Of a DNA stretch of 64,000 nt, positions 33,283 through 42,077 are shown piece by piece. The notes beneath the pieces are model-generated. The model saw only the letters and a list, made by a program, of their open reading frames with translations. It was not told the origin of the DNA and searched no databases. The stretch comes from Streptomyces microflavus (GTDB lineage Bacteria > Actinomycetota > Actinomycetes > Streptomycetales > Streptomycetaceae). The stretch spans positions 200,710 to 264,709 of the forward strand of contig NZ_BMUG01000001.1 in NCBI RefSeq assembly GCF_014650075.1, read 5' to 3'. Both the position numbers and the translations under genes were made by a program. Each line of letters opens with the position of its first letter. The first letter of the stretch is position 1.

Positions 33283-34488
33283 TTGAAGCTGCGCAGTCTT
33301 GCGGCCGCCCTGACCTCCCTCCTGGCGCTCGCCGCCACCTCGCTCGTCGCCGGCCCCGCCGCGGCCGCCGCGCGCGACGCGGCCCCGTGCGCGCTCCCGA
33401 GGACAGCGGCGCACCACTCGCTGGGCCTGGACAGCTGGAACGGGGCCTACCCCCAGCCCGCCCGGCGCCTCGACGCAGTCATGATCTTCCTGTCGTTCCC
33501 GGACTCCGAGCCCGTGCTCACCCCCGAACTGCTGACCGCCGACCACTTCCCCTCGACCACCCGCTTCTTCGAGCGCGCCAGCTACGGCAGATTCACCCTC
33601 CGCCCGCACCCGCAGCGGACCTGGACGCAGATGCCGCGCCCCTCCACCTGGTACGGCATAGAGCGCGACTGGGACGCCAAGAAGCGCACCGCCTACCTGC
33701 GCGACGCGATCGCCGCCGCCGACGAGGACGTCGACTTCTCGGCGTACGACATCGTCTATCTCGTCGCCGACCCGGACGCCCCGGGCGTCGACTCCGACGC
33801 GACCAAGGTCGTCAACTTCGAGCGGCCGCTGCGCGCCGACTCCACCGACATCCGGCGCGTCGTCACCGTCTTCGAACAGCACCCGCCCGACCGCAACGTC
33901 CTCGCCCACGAGACCGGACACGTCTTCGATCTGGCCGATCTCTACCACCGGCCCACCGACGGCAAGGGCGACTGGGACACCTACGTCGGCGACTGGGACG
34001 TCATGGGCAGCCAGTTCGGCCTGGCCCCGGACCTCTTCGGCTGGCACAAGTGGAAGCTCGGCTGGCTGGAGGGGCCCCAGGTCGTCTGCGTCCAGGGTTC
34101 GGCCGACCTCACCCTGGAGCCGGTCGCCGCCGCCCCCGTGCCCGGCGGGTCGATCGGGACCCGGCTCGCCGTCGTCCGCACCGGGGCGGACAGCGTCCTG
34201 GCCGTCGAGGCCCGCAGCGCCACCGGCAACGACCGGGGGACCTGCACCGAGGGCATCCTGATCTACCGGGTCCGCAGCGGGACGGCCTCCGGCGGCGGCC
34301 CGGTCGAAGTGGTGGACACCCACCCGGAGACCGGATCCTGCTGGGACCGCTCGGTCTACCCGCCGCTCGCGGACGCCCCGCTCACCGAGGGCGAGACCTA
34401 CACCGTGCCGGGCGAGCGCACCCGCGTGGAGGTCGCCGACCGCACGCCCTCCGGCTCCTGGACGGTCCGGATCACGGCCGGAGTCTGA
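33283..34488 (+). CDS. Secreted M6-like metallopeptidase
   Basis: Protein of 401 residues. The signal peptide covers the first ~35 residues (LAALTSLLALAATSLVAGPAAAAA). The zinc site HETGHVFDLADLYH matches the HExxHxxGxxD pattern of immune-inhibitor-A-type peptidases, and DWDVMGSQF downstream is the usual methionine-containing turn. A C-terminal beta-rich domain follows from about residue 270, with three cysteines. TTG 33283 is chosen because GGGGGAG (33268-33274) is well placed; GTG 33246 is an alternative. Extracellular proteolysis is expected. It reads away from cdgA. Confidence 0.77.
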   Translation: MKLRSLAAALTSLLALAATSLVAGPAAAAARDAAPCALPRTAAHHSLGLDSWNGAYPQPARRLDAVMIFLSFPDSEPVLTPELLTADHFPSTTRFFERASYGRFTLRPHPQRTWTQMPRPSTWYGIERDWDAKKRTAYLRDAIAAADEDVDFSAYDIVYLVADPDAPGVDSDATKVVNFERPLRADSTDIRRVVTVFEQHPPDRNVLAHETGHVFDLADLYHRPTDGKGDWDTYVGDWDVMGSQFGLAPDLFGWHKWKLGWLEGPQVVCVQGSADLTLEPVAAAPVPGGSIGTRLAVVRTGADSVLAVEARSATGNDRGTCTEGILIYRVRSGTASGGGPVEVVDTHPETGSCWDRSVYPPLADAPLTEGETYTVPGERTRVEVADRTPSGSWTVRITAGV

Positions 34489-34510
34489 GACCGCGTACGT
34501 CCCGGAACAC

Positions 34511-34544
34511 GAAGAAGCCCCCCGCTTCCGCGAGGGGCTTCTTC
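34511..34544. terminator. Bidirectional terminator (M6 peptidase/tRNA-Lys copy 3)
   Basis: Arms GAAGAAGCCCC (34511-34521) and GGGGCTTCTTC (34534-34544). It lies between the peptidase stop and the tRNA 3' end. Confidence 0.75.
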
Positions 34545-34550
34545 CGTCTG

Positions 34551-34624
34551 TGCGCCGTCAGGGACTCGAACCCCGGACCCGCTGATTAAGAGTCAGCTGC
34601 TCTAACCAACTGAGCTAACGGCGC
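34551..34624 (-). tRNA. tRNA-Lys (anticodon CTT), copy 3
   Basis: 74 nt on the minus strand, same sequence as the copies at 16057 and 22696. Its first ten bases overlap the 3' end of the upstream protein gene. Confidence 0.95.
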
Positions 34625-35301
34625 CTGGTGACGTCGTAGACATTAGCACCCTGATCCGCCCGAGGAAAAATCGAATGTCCGGCCCCCTGGGTCGTCCTCG
34701 ACCGGCTCACCCGCACACACGCCCAGAGCAGCACATCGGGCCCGGGCAGCCAGGGATTACGGGTGTCGGGCGCCACCAGCCAGCGCGGCCCGGAACCATC
34801 GGACGGGCAGGTCAGAGGCGGTACGGTGACGGCGTCGCCGGTGCCGTGGCAGAGCATCGGGGGCACCTCCCCGCGCGGTGCGCGGGACTGCTCCCCACCG
34901 CCGGATCCCCACTCCTCCCAGGCCAGCAGCGAGGGCAGCCGCTGGGCCGTTCCGGGGGCGGCGAAGAGCAGCATCCGGCCCCGGTGCACGGCGACGGGAC
35001 CGGTGCCGGGACCCTCGGCCCAGAGCCGCTCAAGCATCCGCCGCCCGAAGAGGGCGGGCACATTGACGATGTCGAACTGCGAGCCGCAGGGCAGCACCCC
35101 GGGCGCGGCCGGGCGCTCCTCCCACTGCGCGAGCGTGGAGCGGGGGTAGGCGGAGGCCCCTGCCAGCCAGGCGGCTCCGGCGGCGGTCACCTGGGCGGCC
35201 TGCGCCCCGGTCTGGTCCCGCAGCAGGGCGAAGATGTCGACGGCGTGGGGCGCGGCTCCGCCGGCCTGCAGGGTCGTTTCGTCTTTCAGCCAAGCGCTCA
35301 T
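34615..35301 (-). CDS. Conserved streptomycete protein, possibly related to bifunctional primase-polymerase N-terminal domain
   Basis: Protein of 228 residues. It is hydrophilic, with conserved-looking blocks AWLAGASAYPRSTLAQWEER, GVLPCGSQFDIVNVPALFGRRMLERL, VAVHRGRMLLFAAPGTAQRLPSLLAWEEWG and PRWLVAPDTRNPWLPGPDVLLWACVR. These recall short streptomycete proteins annotated as primase/polymerase-like, but I see no clear catalytic acid triad, so the function is open. The stop codon (TAG) is supplied by bases of tRNA-Lys copy 3: the last ten coding bases (34615-34624) are the tRNA 5' end. The ATG at 35299-35301 has no strong ribosome site. Confidence 0.6.
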   Translation of the reverse strand: MSAWLKDETTLQAGGAAPHAVDIFALLRDQTGAQAAQVTAAGAAWLAGASAYPRSTLAQWEERPAAPGVLPCGSQFDIVNVPALFGRRMLERLWAEGPGTGPVAVHRGRMLLFAAPGTAQRLPSLLAWEEWGSGGGEQSRAPRGEVPPMLCHGTGDAVTVPPLTCPSDGSGPRWLVAPDTRNPWLPGPDVLLWACVRVSRSRTTQGAGHSIFPRADQGANVYDVTRRR

Positions 35302-35494
35302 GGAGAAAAGGTCTACCGGGAGTGACGGAGCTGATTCCGAGAGTTGCCGGAAACCGGGACACGGCGGGAGGGGAGGGAGTATCTTGCCCGCCCGGAATAT
35401 GCCACGGGACCTGACCCCCGGCCTGGGAGCCCCCGCCCTCCCCGCGCGGCCGGCTGTCAGGTGGTGGTGGCGGAGGCGTCGTACGGCCCGGCTG

Positions 35495-35836
35495 TCAGGT
35501 GGAGGAGGCGTCCAGCAGGGACCGCCCGAACTCGATCATCTTCTTCGCGTAGTCCTCGGTCCACTCCGCGCGTTCCGCGACATCCGCCGCCGTCAGCCGG
35601 TCGAACCGGCGCGGATCGGCGAGCTGCGCCGCCGCCATCGCCTGGAACTCCACCGACCGGTCCGTCGCCGCACGGAAGGCCTGCGTCAGCTCGGTCGCGC
35701 GGGCCAGCAGCTCACGGGGGTCGTCCATCGACTCCAGGTCGAAGAAGTGCTCCGGATCGGCCCCCGCCTCCGACGGCTCGAAGAGCAGGGGCGCGGGGCG
35801 CAGCCGCTGCCGTTCGTTCCGCTCGGACTGTGTCAT
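35495..35836 (-). CDS. Small conserved hypothetical protein downstream of the helicase gene
   Basis: Protein of 113 residues, helical and charged: MTQSERNERQRLRP start, acidic middle (DPEHFFDLESMDDPRELLARA) and a second helical part. There is no signal peptide, membrane segment or known motif. The ATG at 35834-35836 follows GGGAGGAA. It lies 107 bp after the helicase gene on the same strand, so it may belong to that operon. Function unknown. Confidence 0.65.
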   Translation of the reverse strand: MTQSERNERQRLRPAPLLFEPSEAGADPEHFFDLESMDDPRELLARATELTQAFRAATDRSVEFQAMAAAQLADPRRFDRLTAADVAERAEWTEDYAKKMIEFGRSLLDASST

Positions 35837-35943
35837 GTGCTGTTCCTCCCTCGGACGGCCCGGACGGCCACCCTCCATTGTCCAACCCCGCGCAAGAGGG
35901 CCGCAGGCCAAGGGAGTGCCCGGCCTTGCCCCCTGCGGCTTCA

Positions 35944-37278
35944 CTACGGCTTCCACCGCACCCGGTGCTCGGCGAGGCGGGCCAGCACCGCGTGGTTCGC
36001 CTCCCAGCCGTCGGGGAACTTCACCGTGACGCCGAGCTGCACCGGCTCCGTGGAGGGGTGCTCGTCCAGCAGGTCCGCCACCCCCTCCCGGCACACCACG
36101 ATGCAGGCGTGCCGGTGGCGCGAGGCCAGCACGCACAGGCGGCCCGTCTCCAGGTGGAAGGCGGTCGCGTCGGGGCGGCCCGACAGCGGGTGCAGGACCA
36201 CCGTGACGTCGAACTCGCGGCCCTGGAGGCGGTTCGCCGTGTCCACCGCGACCCCCGTGACACCCAGCTCAGCGAGGGCCGCCCGCACCGCCGCCGCCTG
36301 GTCGCGGTGGGCCGTGCCGACCGCCACCCGGTCCGCCGTCACCGGCACGGGCTGCTCCGCCCGCTCGCTGGTGGCGACACCGCCCCGGTCCAGCAGCCGC
36401 CGGACCACCAGCGCCACCGCCCGTACCGCCTCGGGGTCCGTACGCGGGGTGTGCCGGGCCGGCAGCTCCAGCAGGCCCCAACCGGCCTCCGCCGCCTCGT
36501 CCAGCACCCGGTCCGGCCCCGAGCCGTCGGAGGCCACCCCGAAGGAGAGCTTCCGGTCCCCGTGGCCCGTACCGCTGCGGAACGGTGTGTACGGGTAGAA
36601 CGCGTCCGACACCAGCGGCGCCGCCGACGCCGGGAGCCGCCAGGAGACCGGCAGCCGGTGCTGCGGCAGCTCCGGGTTGTGCGCGAGCAGCGTGGAGACC
36701 GCGCTCGCCGAGGGGTCGTAGCTCAGCCCCGCCCACTGGTCCGCGCCGACGATCGAGAACGGGTCCAGCTGCCCCGGGTCCCCGACGAACAGCGCCCGCT
36801 CGAACAGCCCGGCCACGGCCAGCAGCGCGTCGGAGCGCATCTGGTACGCCTCGTCGACAATCGCGTGCCCCCACGGCTCCACGTTCTTCACGTGCGCCCA
36901 CTTGGCGGCCGTCGAGATCACCACGTCGAGCCCGGCCAGATCCGCCGCCTTCGCCGATTTCCGTACGTTGTCGAGGCCGTCGAGCACCTTGTCGTACGGG
37001 TCGGAGTCGCTGCTGTGGAGCCGGCCCACCGGCAGCTCCGGCTCCTTCTCGGCGAGACGCACCACCAGGTCGTCGACCTGCGCGTTGGTCTGCGCGATCA
37101 CCATCAGCGGGTGCCCGGCGGCGGCCAGCTCCAGCGCCGCCCGGACCACCAGGGTCGACTTCCCGGCACCGGGCGGGGAGTCCACGACGATGCCCCGGGC
37201 GCTGCCGCGCAGGGTGTCGTCGAGGATCGCCCCGGTCGCCCGCGCCGCCTCCGCACCGGGATCGAAGACGGTCCTCAC
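35944..37278 (-). CDS. Superfamily 1 (Upf1/DNA2-like) helicase-type ATPase
   Basis: Protein of 444 residues with helicase motifs in order: I (Walker A) DSPPGAGKSTLV with Lys40, Ia VIAQTNAQVDDL, Ic VVISTAAKWA, II VDEAYQM, III VGDPGQLDPF, IV-like VAVGTAHRDQ, V TANRLQGREFDVTVVLHP and VI VLASRHRHACIVV. The arrangement is that of small SF1B helicases and lacks large accessory domains. GTG 37278 follows GGAGGGA. It is the third gene of a tightly packed set with an unknown 558-residue protein (31 nt upstream) and a RecB/Cas4-like nuclease. A role in DNA or RNA processing, repair or defence is likely. Confidence 0.82.
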   Translation of the reverse strand: MRTVFDPGAEAARATGAILDDTLRGSARGIVVDSPPGAGKSTLVVRAALELAAAGHPLMVIAQTNAQVDDLVVRLAEKEPELPVGRLHSSDSDPYDKVLDGLDNVRKSAKAADLAGLDVVISTAAKWAHVKNVEPWGHAIVDEAYQMRSDALLAVAGLFERALFVGDPGQLDPFSIVGADQWAGLSYDPSASAVSTLLAHNPELPQHRLPVSWRLPASAAPLVSDAFYPYTPFRSGTGHGDRKLSFGVASDGSGPDRVLDEAAEAGWGLLELPARHTPRTDPEAVRAVALVVRRLLDRGGVATSERAEQPVPVTADRVAVGTAHRDQAAAVRAALAELGVTGVAVDTANRLQGREFDVTVVLHPLSGRPDATAFHLETGRLCVLASRHRHACIVVCREGVADLLDEHPSTEPVQLGVTVKFPDGWEANHAVLARLAEHRVRWKP

Positions 37279-37309
37279 AGCGGTCCCTCCGTGGTGACGG
37301 GGGTCGAGG

Positions 37310-38986
37310 TCACAGCAGGTCCTCCGGGGTCACGGGGTCGGGGTGCTCCGCGCGGGTGGCGGCGTTCGCGCCCGGCGGACCGCCGTGGGTCCACGGCGTC
37401 TCCTCCGGATCCGGCAGCTTCGGCCCGCCGCGCTGGTCGTGCTCGAACAGGGTCCAGGTGATCCGCTCCCCGGGCTCCGGCAGCGAACCCGGCGCCGGCT
37501 CCTTGCCCCGGCCCATCCGGTCCATGATCCGCAGCACCAGGACCACGTCACTGCCGCCGGAGCCGCTGCCGCCGGAGCCGCTGTCGCCGGGGCCGTCCTC
37601 GCCGGAGCCTTCGTCGCCCGGGTCCCCGGAGGCGTACCGCACGAACTCCGCCGTCTGCGGCTTGCCGTCCAGCGAGCGGTACACCTTGGTCCGCTCGCCC
37701 AGATGAGGCCGCTCGTCCGTGCGGAGGGTGACCAGGGGGCGCGGGGACGGACGCTTGGACTCCGTGTACGCCATCTCGACCTCGGTCACGTCCGCCAGGA
37801 ACGCCTCGCCCGCCAGCCGCCGCCCCGCCAGCACCAGCGGATCGTCCAGCGCCTCCTGAGCCTCCAGCTGGGCCTGCGCGGTCTCCCGGGAGGCCAGCTT
37901 CTGCGCCGCCGTCACCGCGTCGTCCCGGCGGGGCTGCGGCGGCTCACCCGAGCTCACCCGGTCCCGGTGGGCGGTGAACGACCAGCGGTCCCGGGTCCAG
38001 CGGTCCTCGGCCCGGGACCCCTCGGGCAGCTCCCGCAGCAGGTCGAGTCCCTGCCACACCCGGTCCCAGGTGGGCAGCATCACCCGGGCGAGCAGCGAGC
38101 GGATCTCCCGCTCGGCCTTGCTCAGCTCGCCGAGCCGCTCGTCGGCCGTCAGCCCGTCCTCGGCCGCCGCCAGCGCCTGACGGGCCCGGTCGTACCGCTC
38201 GATCGCGGGGGCGAGGAGCCGGTTGTCGAAGGCCGGGTCGGTGGCGGGCCCGGCGGGCGGGCAGAGGAGCTGCCCGTCCTTGTCGCGGGCCAGCTCGGCG
38301 GCCAGGGCGGCCTCCGCGCCGCTCGCGTCCCCCGGCGGGTCGATCCAGGCGAGCAGCGCGCCCAGGTGCTGGTCCTCCAGGCTGCTCTGCCCGGTCGCCC
38401 AGTGCCGGTTCAGCAGGTCCGTGGCGGCGAGCAGCAGCGAGGAGCCCGGCACCCGGGCCCGCTCCCCGTAGTGCGTGAGCCAGCGGCCGAGCAGCGGGAC
38501 GCGGACCGGGGCCGGGTACGGCGTCTCCGGGTCGTCCTCGGCGGTGCGGCGGAACCGCATGGAGCGGCCGAGCAGCCGGACGAACTCGATGCCGGCCCGG
38601 CTCGGCACGATCAGCTGCGGCGCGTCCGTGCACAGCTCGACCTCGACCTTGGTCTTCTTGCCGGTGGCCGGGTCGGTCTCGTTGCGCTCGGCGGGCTCGA
38701 CGACGTCCGCGTACGCCTCGATGTGCGGCAGCACCGCCTCCGCCAGCTCGGCCAGGAACGCGAACCGCAGGTCCCGGTCGCGCGGCTGGGCGACGGCGAG
38801 CAGCCGGGGCGCCTCACGGTCGGTGCCGACCAGCGCCCCGAGCGGGGCCCCGGCCTCACCGGCGGTGGTGAGCGGCACGATCACCAGCGGCCGGTCGGTG
38901 AGATGGCGGTGGCGGACGGTCGCCAGCGGCTGGGCGCGGCCGGCTTCGACGGCCTCCAGCCGGGCGAGGGTGGTGATCAGCGACAT
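37310..38986 (-). CDS. Uncharacterised 558-residue protein between nuclease and helicase genes
   Basis: I recognise no domain. Visible traits: a start resembling a nucleic-acid-associated beta domain (LATVRHRHLTDRPLVIVPL), repeated Arg/Glu-rich helices in the middle (RYDRARQALAAAEDGLTADERLGELSKAEREIRSLL-type coiled coil near residues 265-305), a conserved-looking WDRVWQGLDLLRELP block, a Gly/Ser-rich linker (~470-490) and a final WTLFEHDQRGGP element. It has no signal peptide or membrane helix. The ATG at 38984-38986 follows GAGGGTG and overlaps the nuclease stop by 10 nt, so it is almost certainly made together with the nuclease. Probably a subunit or adaptor of the nuclease-helicase pair. 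Confidence 0.75.
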   Translation of the reverse strand: MSLITTLARLEAVEAGRAQPLATVRHRHLTDRPLVIVPLTTAGEAGAPLGALVGTDREAPRLLAVAQPRDRDLRFAFLAELAEAVLPHIEAYADVVEPAERNETDPATGKKTKVEVELCTDAPQLIVPSRAGIEFVRLLGRSMRFRRTAEDDPETPYPAPVRVPLLGRWLTHYGERARVPGSSLLLAATDLLNRHWATGQSSLEDQHLGALLAWIDPPGDASGAEAALAAELARDKDGQLLCPPAGPATDPAFDNRLLAPAIERYDRARQALAAAEDGLTADERLGELSKAEREIRSLLARVMLPTWDRVWQGLDLLRELPEGSRAEDRWTRDRWSFTAHRDRVSSGEPPQPRRDDAVTAAQKLASRETAQAQLEAQEALDDPLVLAGRRLAGEAFLADVTEVEMAYTESKRPSPRPLVTLRTDERPHLGERTKVYRSLDGKPQTAEFVRYASGDPGDEGSGEDGPGDSGSGGSGSGGSDVVLVLRIMDRMGRGKEPAPGSLPEPGERITWTLFEHDQRGGPKLPDPEETPWTHGGPPGANAATRAEHPDPVTPEDLL

Positions 38987-40215
38987 GCGGCCGCACCCTC
39001 CCGCGCGGCGGCGCTCTCCAGCGCCCCGACCCGCAAAAGCGCGGCACTTTCCAGTGCCTCGGCCCGCAGGGCTGCGGCCCGGCGCAGCGCGGCCACGGTC
39101 GGGTCGGCGGGGTCGCCCTCCTTGCCCGCGGCGGCGGCCAGCACCCCGGCGACCGTGGTCAGCCCGCCCAGCTCACCGCGCACGCTCCGGCCGAGCGACT
39201 CCACGGCCCCCTCGGCCCGGGACCGCGAACGGCAGTGGAAGGCCAGCTCGCAGGCGGCCAGGCACTCGGGGGCGTAGGCGGCGTCGACCGAGGAGACGGC
39301 GGACTCCAGCTCCTGGGGCCCGCACGCCGGGTCGAAGGTCGTCCCCTCCGGAAGGGTCTGTGCGATGTCCTCGATGCGGGTCAGCCGGGTCAGCTGGCGG
39401 CGGGTGACCGCGCGCTGCTTGCGTACGTCGACGACGGAGGCGGTCGGCAGGTTGGAGAAGTCCTTCGGGCAGACCAGCAGCACCTGGTGGCCGACCTCGG
39501 CCCCCTCGACCACCGCCGCGACCCGCTCCAGCGCCAGCACGTACACCGCGGCCTGGCGGGCGGCGGCCCCGACCTTCGCGGCGTCGGCGGAGGCGTCGAT
39601 CATCGGGAACGACTTGATCTCGACCACGGTCCAGCGGCCGTCGGGGTGGACCACCACCGCGTCCGGCTCCAGATAGGCGGGGGAGCCCGCCACCTCCAGG
39701 GCCAGCATCGGGTGGTCCAGCAGCGCCCAGCCGCCCGCCGCCGTCGCCTCGCGCAGGGCGAGCGCGGTCCGCGCGGCCCGGCCCTCGGGGCCGGCGGCGC
39801 TCAGATCGGGCGTGGCGGCGTGCTGGTCCGGGGCGGGGGAGCCGCCGCCGAGCCGCTCGTACAGCAGGCGCAGCAGCTCCGCTCCGCCGTCGGCCTTGAC
39901 CTTGGCCTCGAACGCGTTCCCCCGCATGAAGGCGAACTGGGACTGGCCGAAGGGGGCGGGGGAGCCGAGCGCGGTGGCGAGCACTCCCTTGTCCACCCCG
40001 GCGCCGTCCAGCAGGGCGCGGCGCTTGCAGCCGGGGTTGGCGGCCAGGGCGGCCAGCGCGCGGGCGTCGAGCGGGTGCGGTGCGACGGAGGGGCCGCGCA
40101 GCTCAGCGAGCCGCTGCCGGAGCGTCGTCGTTGGCCGCGGCGCCCGCGGTACGTCCGTCGGCTGCCGCGTCGGGGGAATCTGCGGAGGAGGTCCGCTGGC
40201 CGGGGATTCGCTCAC
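38977..40215 (-). CDS. RecB/Cas4-like PD-(D/E)XK nuclease with predicted Fe-S cluster cysteines
   Basis: 412 residues from GTG 40215 (TTG 40245 and GTG 40239 are alternatives; none has a good ribosome site). RecB-family nuclease motifs occur in order: RGNAFEAKV (motif I, Glu103), LEPDAVVVHPDG (Asp185), TVVEIKSF (Glu199-x-Lys201) and QAAVY (Gln221, the QxxxY motif). One cysteine before the nuclease core (Cys63, NPGCKRR) and a C-terminal cluster Cys318-x3-Cys322-x5-Cys328 (ECLAACELAFHC) give the 1+3 arrangement of the iron-sulfur cluster in Cas4, AddB and Dna2; Cys298 is extra. Probably a DNA end-processing nuclease. It overlaps the end of the PAP2 gene and the start of the 558-residue protein gene. 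No CRISPR genes are nearby. Confidence 0.78.
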   Translation of the reverse strand: MSESPASGPPPQIPPTRQPTDVPRAPRPTTTLRQRLAELRGPSVAPHPLDARALAALAANPGCKRRALLDGAGVDKGVLATALGSPAPFGQSQFAFMRGNAFEAKVKADGGAELLRLLYERLGGGSPAPDQHAATPDLSAAGPEGRAARTALALREATAAGGWALLDHPMLALEVAGSPAYLEPDAVVVHPDGRWTVVEIKSFPMIDASADAAKVGAAARQAAVYVLALERVAAVVEGAEVGHQVLLVCPKDFSNLPTASVVDVRKQRAVTRRQLTRLTRIEDIAQTLPEGTTFDPACGPQELESAVSSVDAAYAPECLAACELAFHCRSRSRAEGAVESLGRSVRGELGGLTTVAGVLAAAAGKEGDPADPTVAALRRAAALRAEALESAALLRVGALESAAAREGAAACR

Positions 40216-41056
40216 CCGCGGAAGTCTTGCATCCGGCACTGACAATCGGGGACTTCACCGGCTCGGAGACCGCGGACACGGGGGAGAAGGCGGCCCGCAG
40301 CCGGTCCTTGACCCGGTCGGCCAGCCGCATGACCGGCCTGGTCAGCAGGGCTCCGATCGCCATCACGGCGCCGCCCGCGACCGCGTCCAGGAAATAGTGG
40401 TTGGCGGTGCCCATCACGACGATCGTGGTGATCAGCGGGTAGGCGATGCCCGCCCACCGCAGCAGCGGATGCCTGGCGTGGCGCCAGAGCAGGACACCGC
40501 ACCACAGGGACCAGCCGACGTGCAGGCTCGGCATGGCCGCGTACTGGTTGGTCATCCCGCTCAGCCCGCGCGGGGCGCTCGCGCCGGCGCCCCACCAGCC
40601 GTACGCGCTGTACTGCGCCATCGTGTCGACGAAGCCGTGGCTCGCGTCCAGCAGCCGGGGCGGGCAGGTCGGTATCAGCGTGAAGCCGACCAGACCGAGC
40701 AGGGTGGAATTCATCAGCCAGACACGGGCCGCCCGGTACGCGGCCGACCTGCGCCGGAACATCCAGACCAGGATCGCCGGGGTGACCAGGTAGTGCAGGG
40801 AGGCGTACGCGAAGTCGGCGGTTATGCCCAGGGAGGGGGTGCTGGTGAAAAGACGATTCAGCGGGTGCTCGGCGTTGAGATACAGCGCCTGTTCGAACCG
40901 GAGGATCGCCAGACCGTTGTCGACGGCCGTCGACACGTCCCCGCGCACCAGGAGGCGGCCCATCGAGTAGAGGCCGTACACCACCGCGATCAGTGGGAGT
41001 TCCGTCCACCAGCGGGGCCGATGACCGGTCGCGGGCGGCGCGGTGGCGTGCGGCAT
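40103..41056 (-). CDS. PAP2-superfamily membrane phosphatase (inositolphosphotransferase-like)
   Basis: Protein of 317 residues with five to six membrane helices. The PAP2 motifs are in the Aur1/Ipt1-like version: the [18 protein letters not shown] block (His of motif 2) and [14 protein letters not shown] (motif 3 His and Asp). It probably acts on a lipid or isoprenoid phosphate at the membrane. The ATG at 41054-41056 follows GGGGAGAG. Its last ~113 bases overlap the nuclease reading frame; the overlapping C-terminal tail (after [11 protein letters not shown]) is low-complexity and may have grown by loss of an earlier stop. Confidence 0.82.
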   Translation of the reverse strand: MPHATAPPATGHRPRWWTELPLIAVVYGLYSMGRLLVRGDVSTAVDNGLAILRFEQALYLNAEHPLNRLFTSTPSLGITADFAYASLHYLVTPAILVWMFRRRSAAYRAARVWLMNSTLLGLVGFTLIPTCPPRLLDASHGFVDTMAQYSAYGWWGAGASAPRGLSGMTNQYAAMPSLHVGWSLWCGVLLWRHARHPLLRWAGIAYPLITTIVVMGTANHYFLDAVAGGAVMAIGALLTRPVMRLADRVKDRLRAAFSPVSAVSEPVKSPIVSAGCKTSAGERIPGQRTSSADSPDAAADGRTAGAAANDDAPAAAR

Positions 41057-41298
41057 CCGGTAGCTCTCCCCATGTTCATGCGGCCGACGACGGGCGTTCA
41101 ACCGTACGGCGGCGGTCGGCCGCCGGCTCCCCCGGGGGTCCCCGAGCGGACGCCCCCCAAGCAGCCTGCCCCGTCCTGGCTCCGGCACCGCGGCGGGTGG
41201 CTGCGCAGGGAGGGACGCCCGCACCGCCCCGGAGGTTGCCTTCAGGGGCGGTGCGGGATGATGGAAGGCCCAGCACCACCGTTCCAGGGAGAGCCTTC

Positions 41299-41934
41299 AT
41301 GGCACCGCGCATCCTGCTTGCCCGGCATGGTCAGACCCAGTGGTCGGTCCAGGGCAACCACACCGGCAGGACGGACATCCCGCTCCTGGACACCGGCCGC
41401 GCGGGCGCGAAACTCCTCGGCGAACGGCTGCACCGGGCGCCCTGGGGCGGGCTGCCCGGGGTCGAGGTCCGCACCAGCCCGCTCGTCCGGGCCGCCGAGA
41501 CCTGTGAGATCGCCGGGTTCGGGGAGCGGGCCGAGCGGTGGGACGCGCTGATGGAGTGGGACTACGGGGCGTACGAGGGGCTGACGCCGGCGCAGATCAG
41601 GGCGGACCGGCCGGACTGGCTGATCTGGCGCGACGGTGTGCCCGAGGGTGAATCCGTCGCGGATGTCACCGCCCGTGCGGACGAGGTGGTCGGCTGGGCG
41701 CGCTCGGCCGACCGCGACGTCCTGGTCTTCGCCCACGGCCACATCCTGCGCGCCCTCGCCGGGCGCTGGCTGGGCGAGGACCTGTCCTTCGGCGCCCGCA
41801 TCCGCCTGGAACCGACGTCGCTGTCGGTGCTGGGCTGGGCGTACGGTGCGCCGGCGCTGGAACGCTGGAACGACACGGGCCACCTGGAACTCCCCAGCCC
41901 GTCCGGCGCCCACCCCAGCCCGTCCGGCGTTTGA
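41299..41934 (+). CDS. Histidine phosphatase family protein
   Basis: Protein of 211 residues. The phosphoglycerate-mutase-like catalytic motif LARHGQT (nucleophile His), Arg in [13 protein letters not shown], acid Glu in [10 protein letters not shown] and second His in [11 protein letters not shown] are all present. It probably dephosphorylates a small metabolite. ATG 41299 follows AGGGA. The C-terminal [13 protein letters not shown] is not part of the fold: it is encoded by the 30-bp repeat and a degraded copy of it, and the stop codon lies within the repeat. Confidence 0.87.
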   Translation: MAPRILLARHGQTQWSVQGNHTGRTDIPLLDTGRAGAKLLGERLHRAPWGGLPGVEVRTSPLVRAAETCEIAGFGERAERWDALMEWDYGAYEGLTPAQIRADRPDWLIWRDGVPEGESVADVTARADEVVGWARSADRDVLVFAHGHILRALAGRWLGEDLSFGARIRLEPTSLSVLGWAYGAPALERWNDTGHLELPSPSGAHPSPSGV

Positions 41935-42000
41935 GGACGGAACCGGTAAGCCCGTTCCTGGGCGCCCACCCCAGCCCGTCCGGCGTTTGAGGACGGAACC
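41905..42000 (+). repeat. Tandem 40-bp duplication containing the 30-bp dispersed repeat
   Basis: Two identical 40-nt units at 41905-41944 and 41961-42000 (offset 56). Each ends in the 30-bp repeat (41915-41944 and 41971-42000) whose core is GTCCGGCGTTTGAGGAC. A truncated further copy lies just before (41893-41904). The first unit includes the phosphatase stop codon. Confidence 0.85.
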
Positions 42001-42077
42001 GTCGAGCACGTTCCGGGTGCACTGCATGGCTCTCCCGCGCCACGGGATCCGAGAGGGTGCCGCCTCACCCAGGCAAG

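Noticed and set aside
32845-34323. Upstream extension of the PAS-GGDEF-EAL reading frame (total 1124 codons)
   Set aside because: The extra part is antisense to the M6-like peptidase gene and low in coding character; GTG 32844 with a ribosome-binding site starts the recognised protein.
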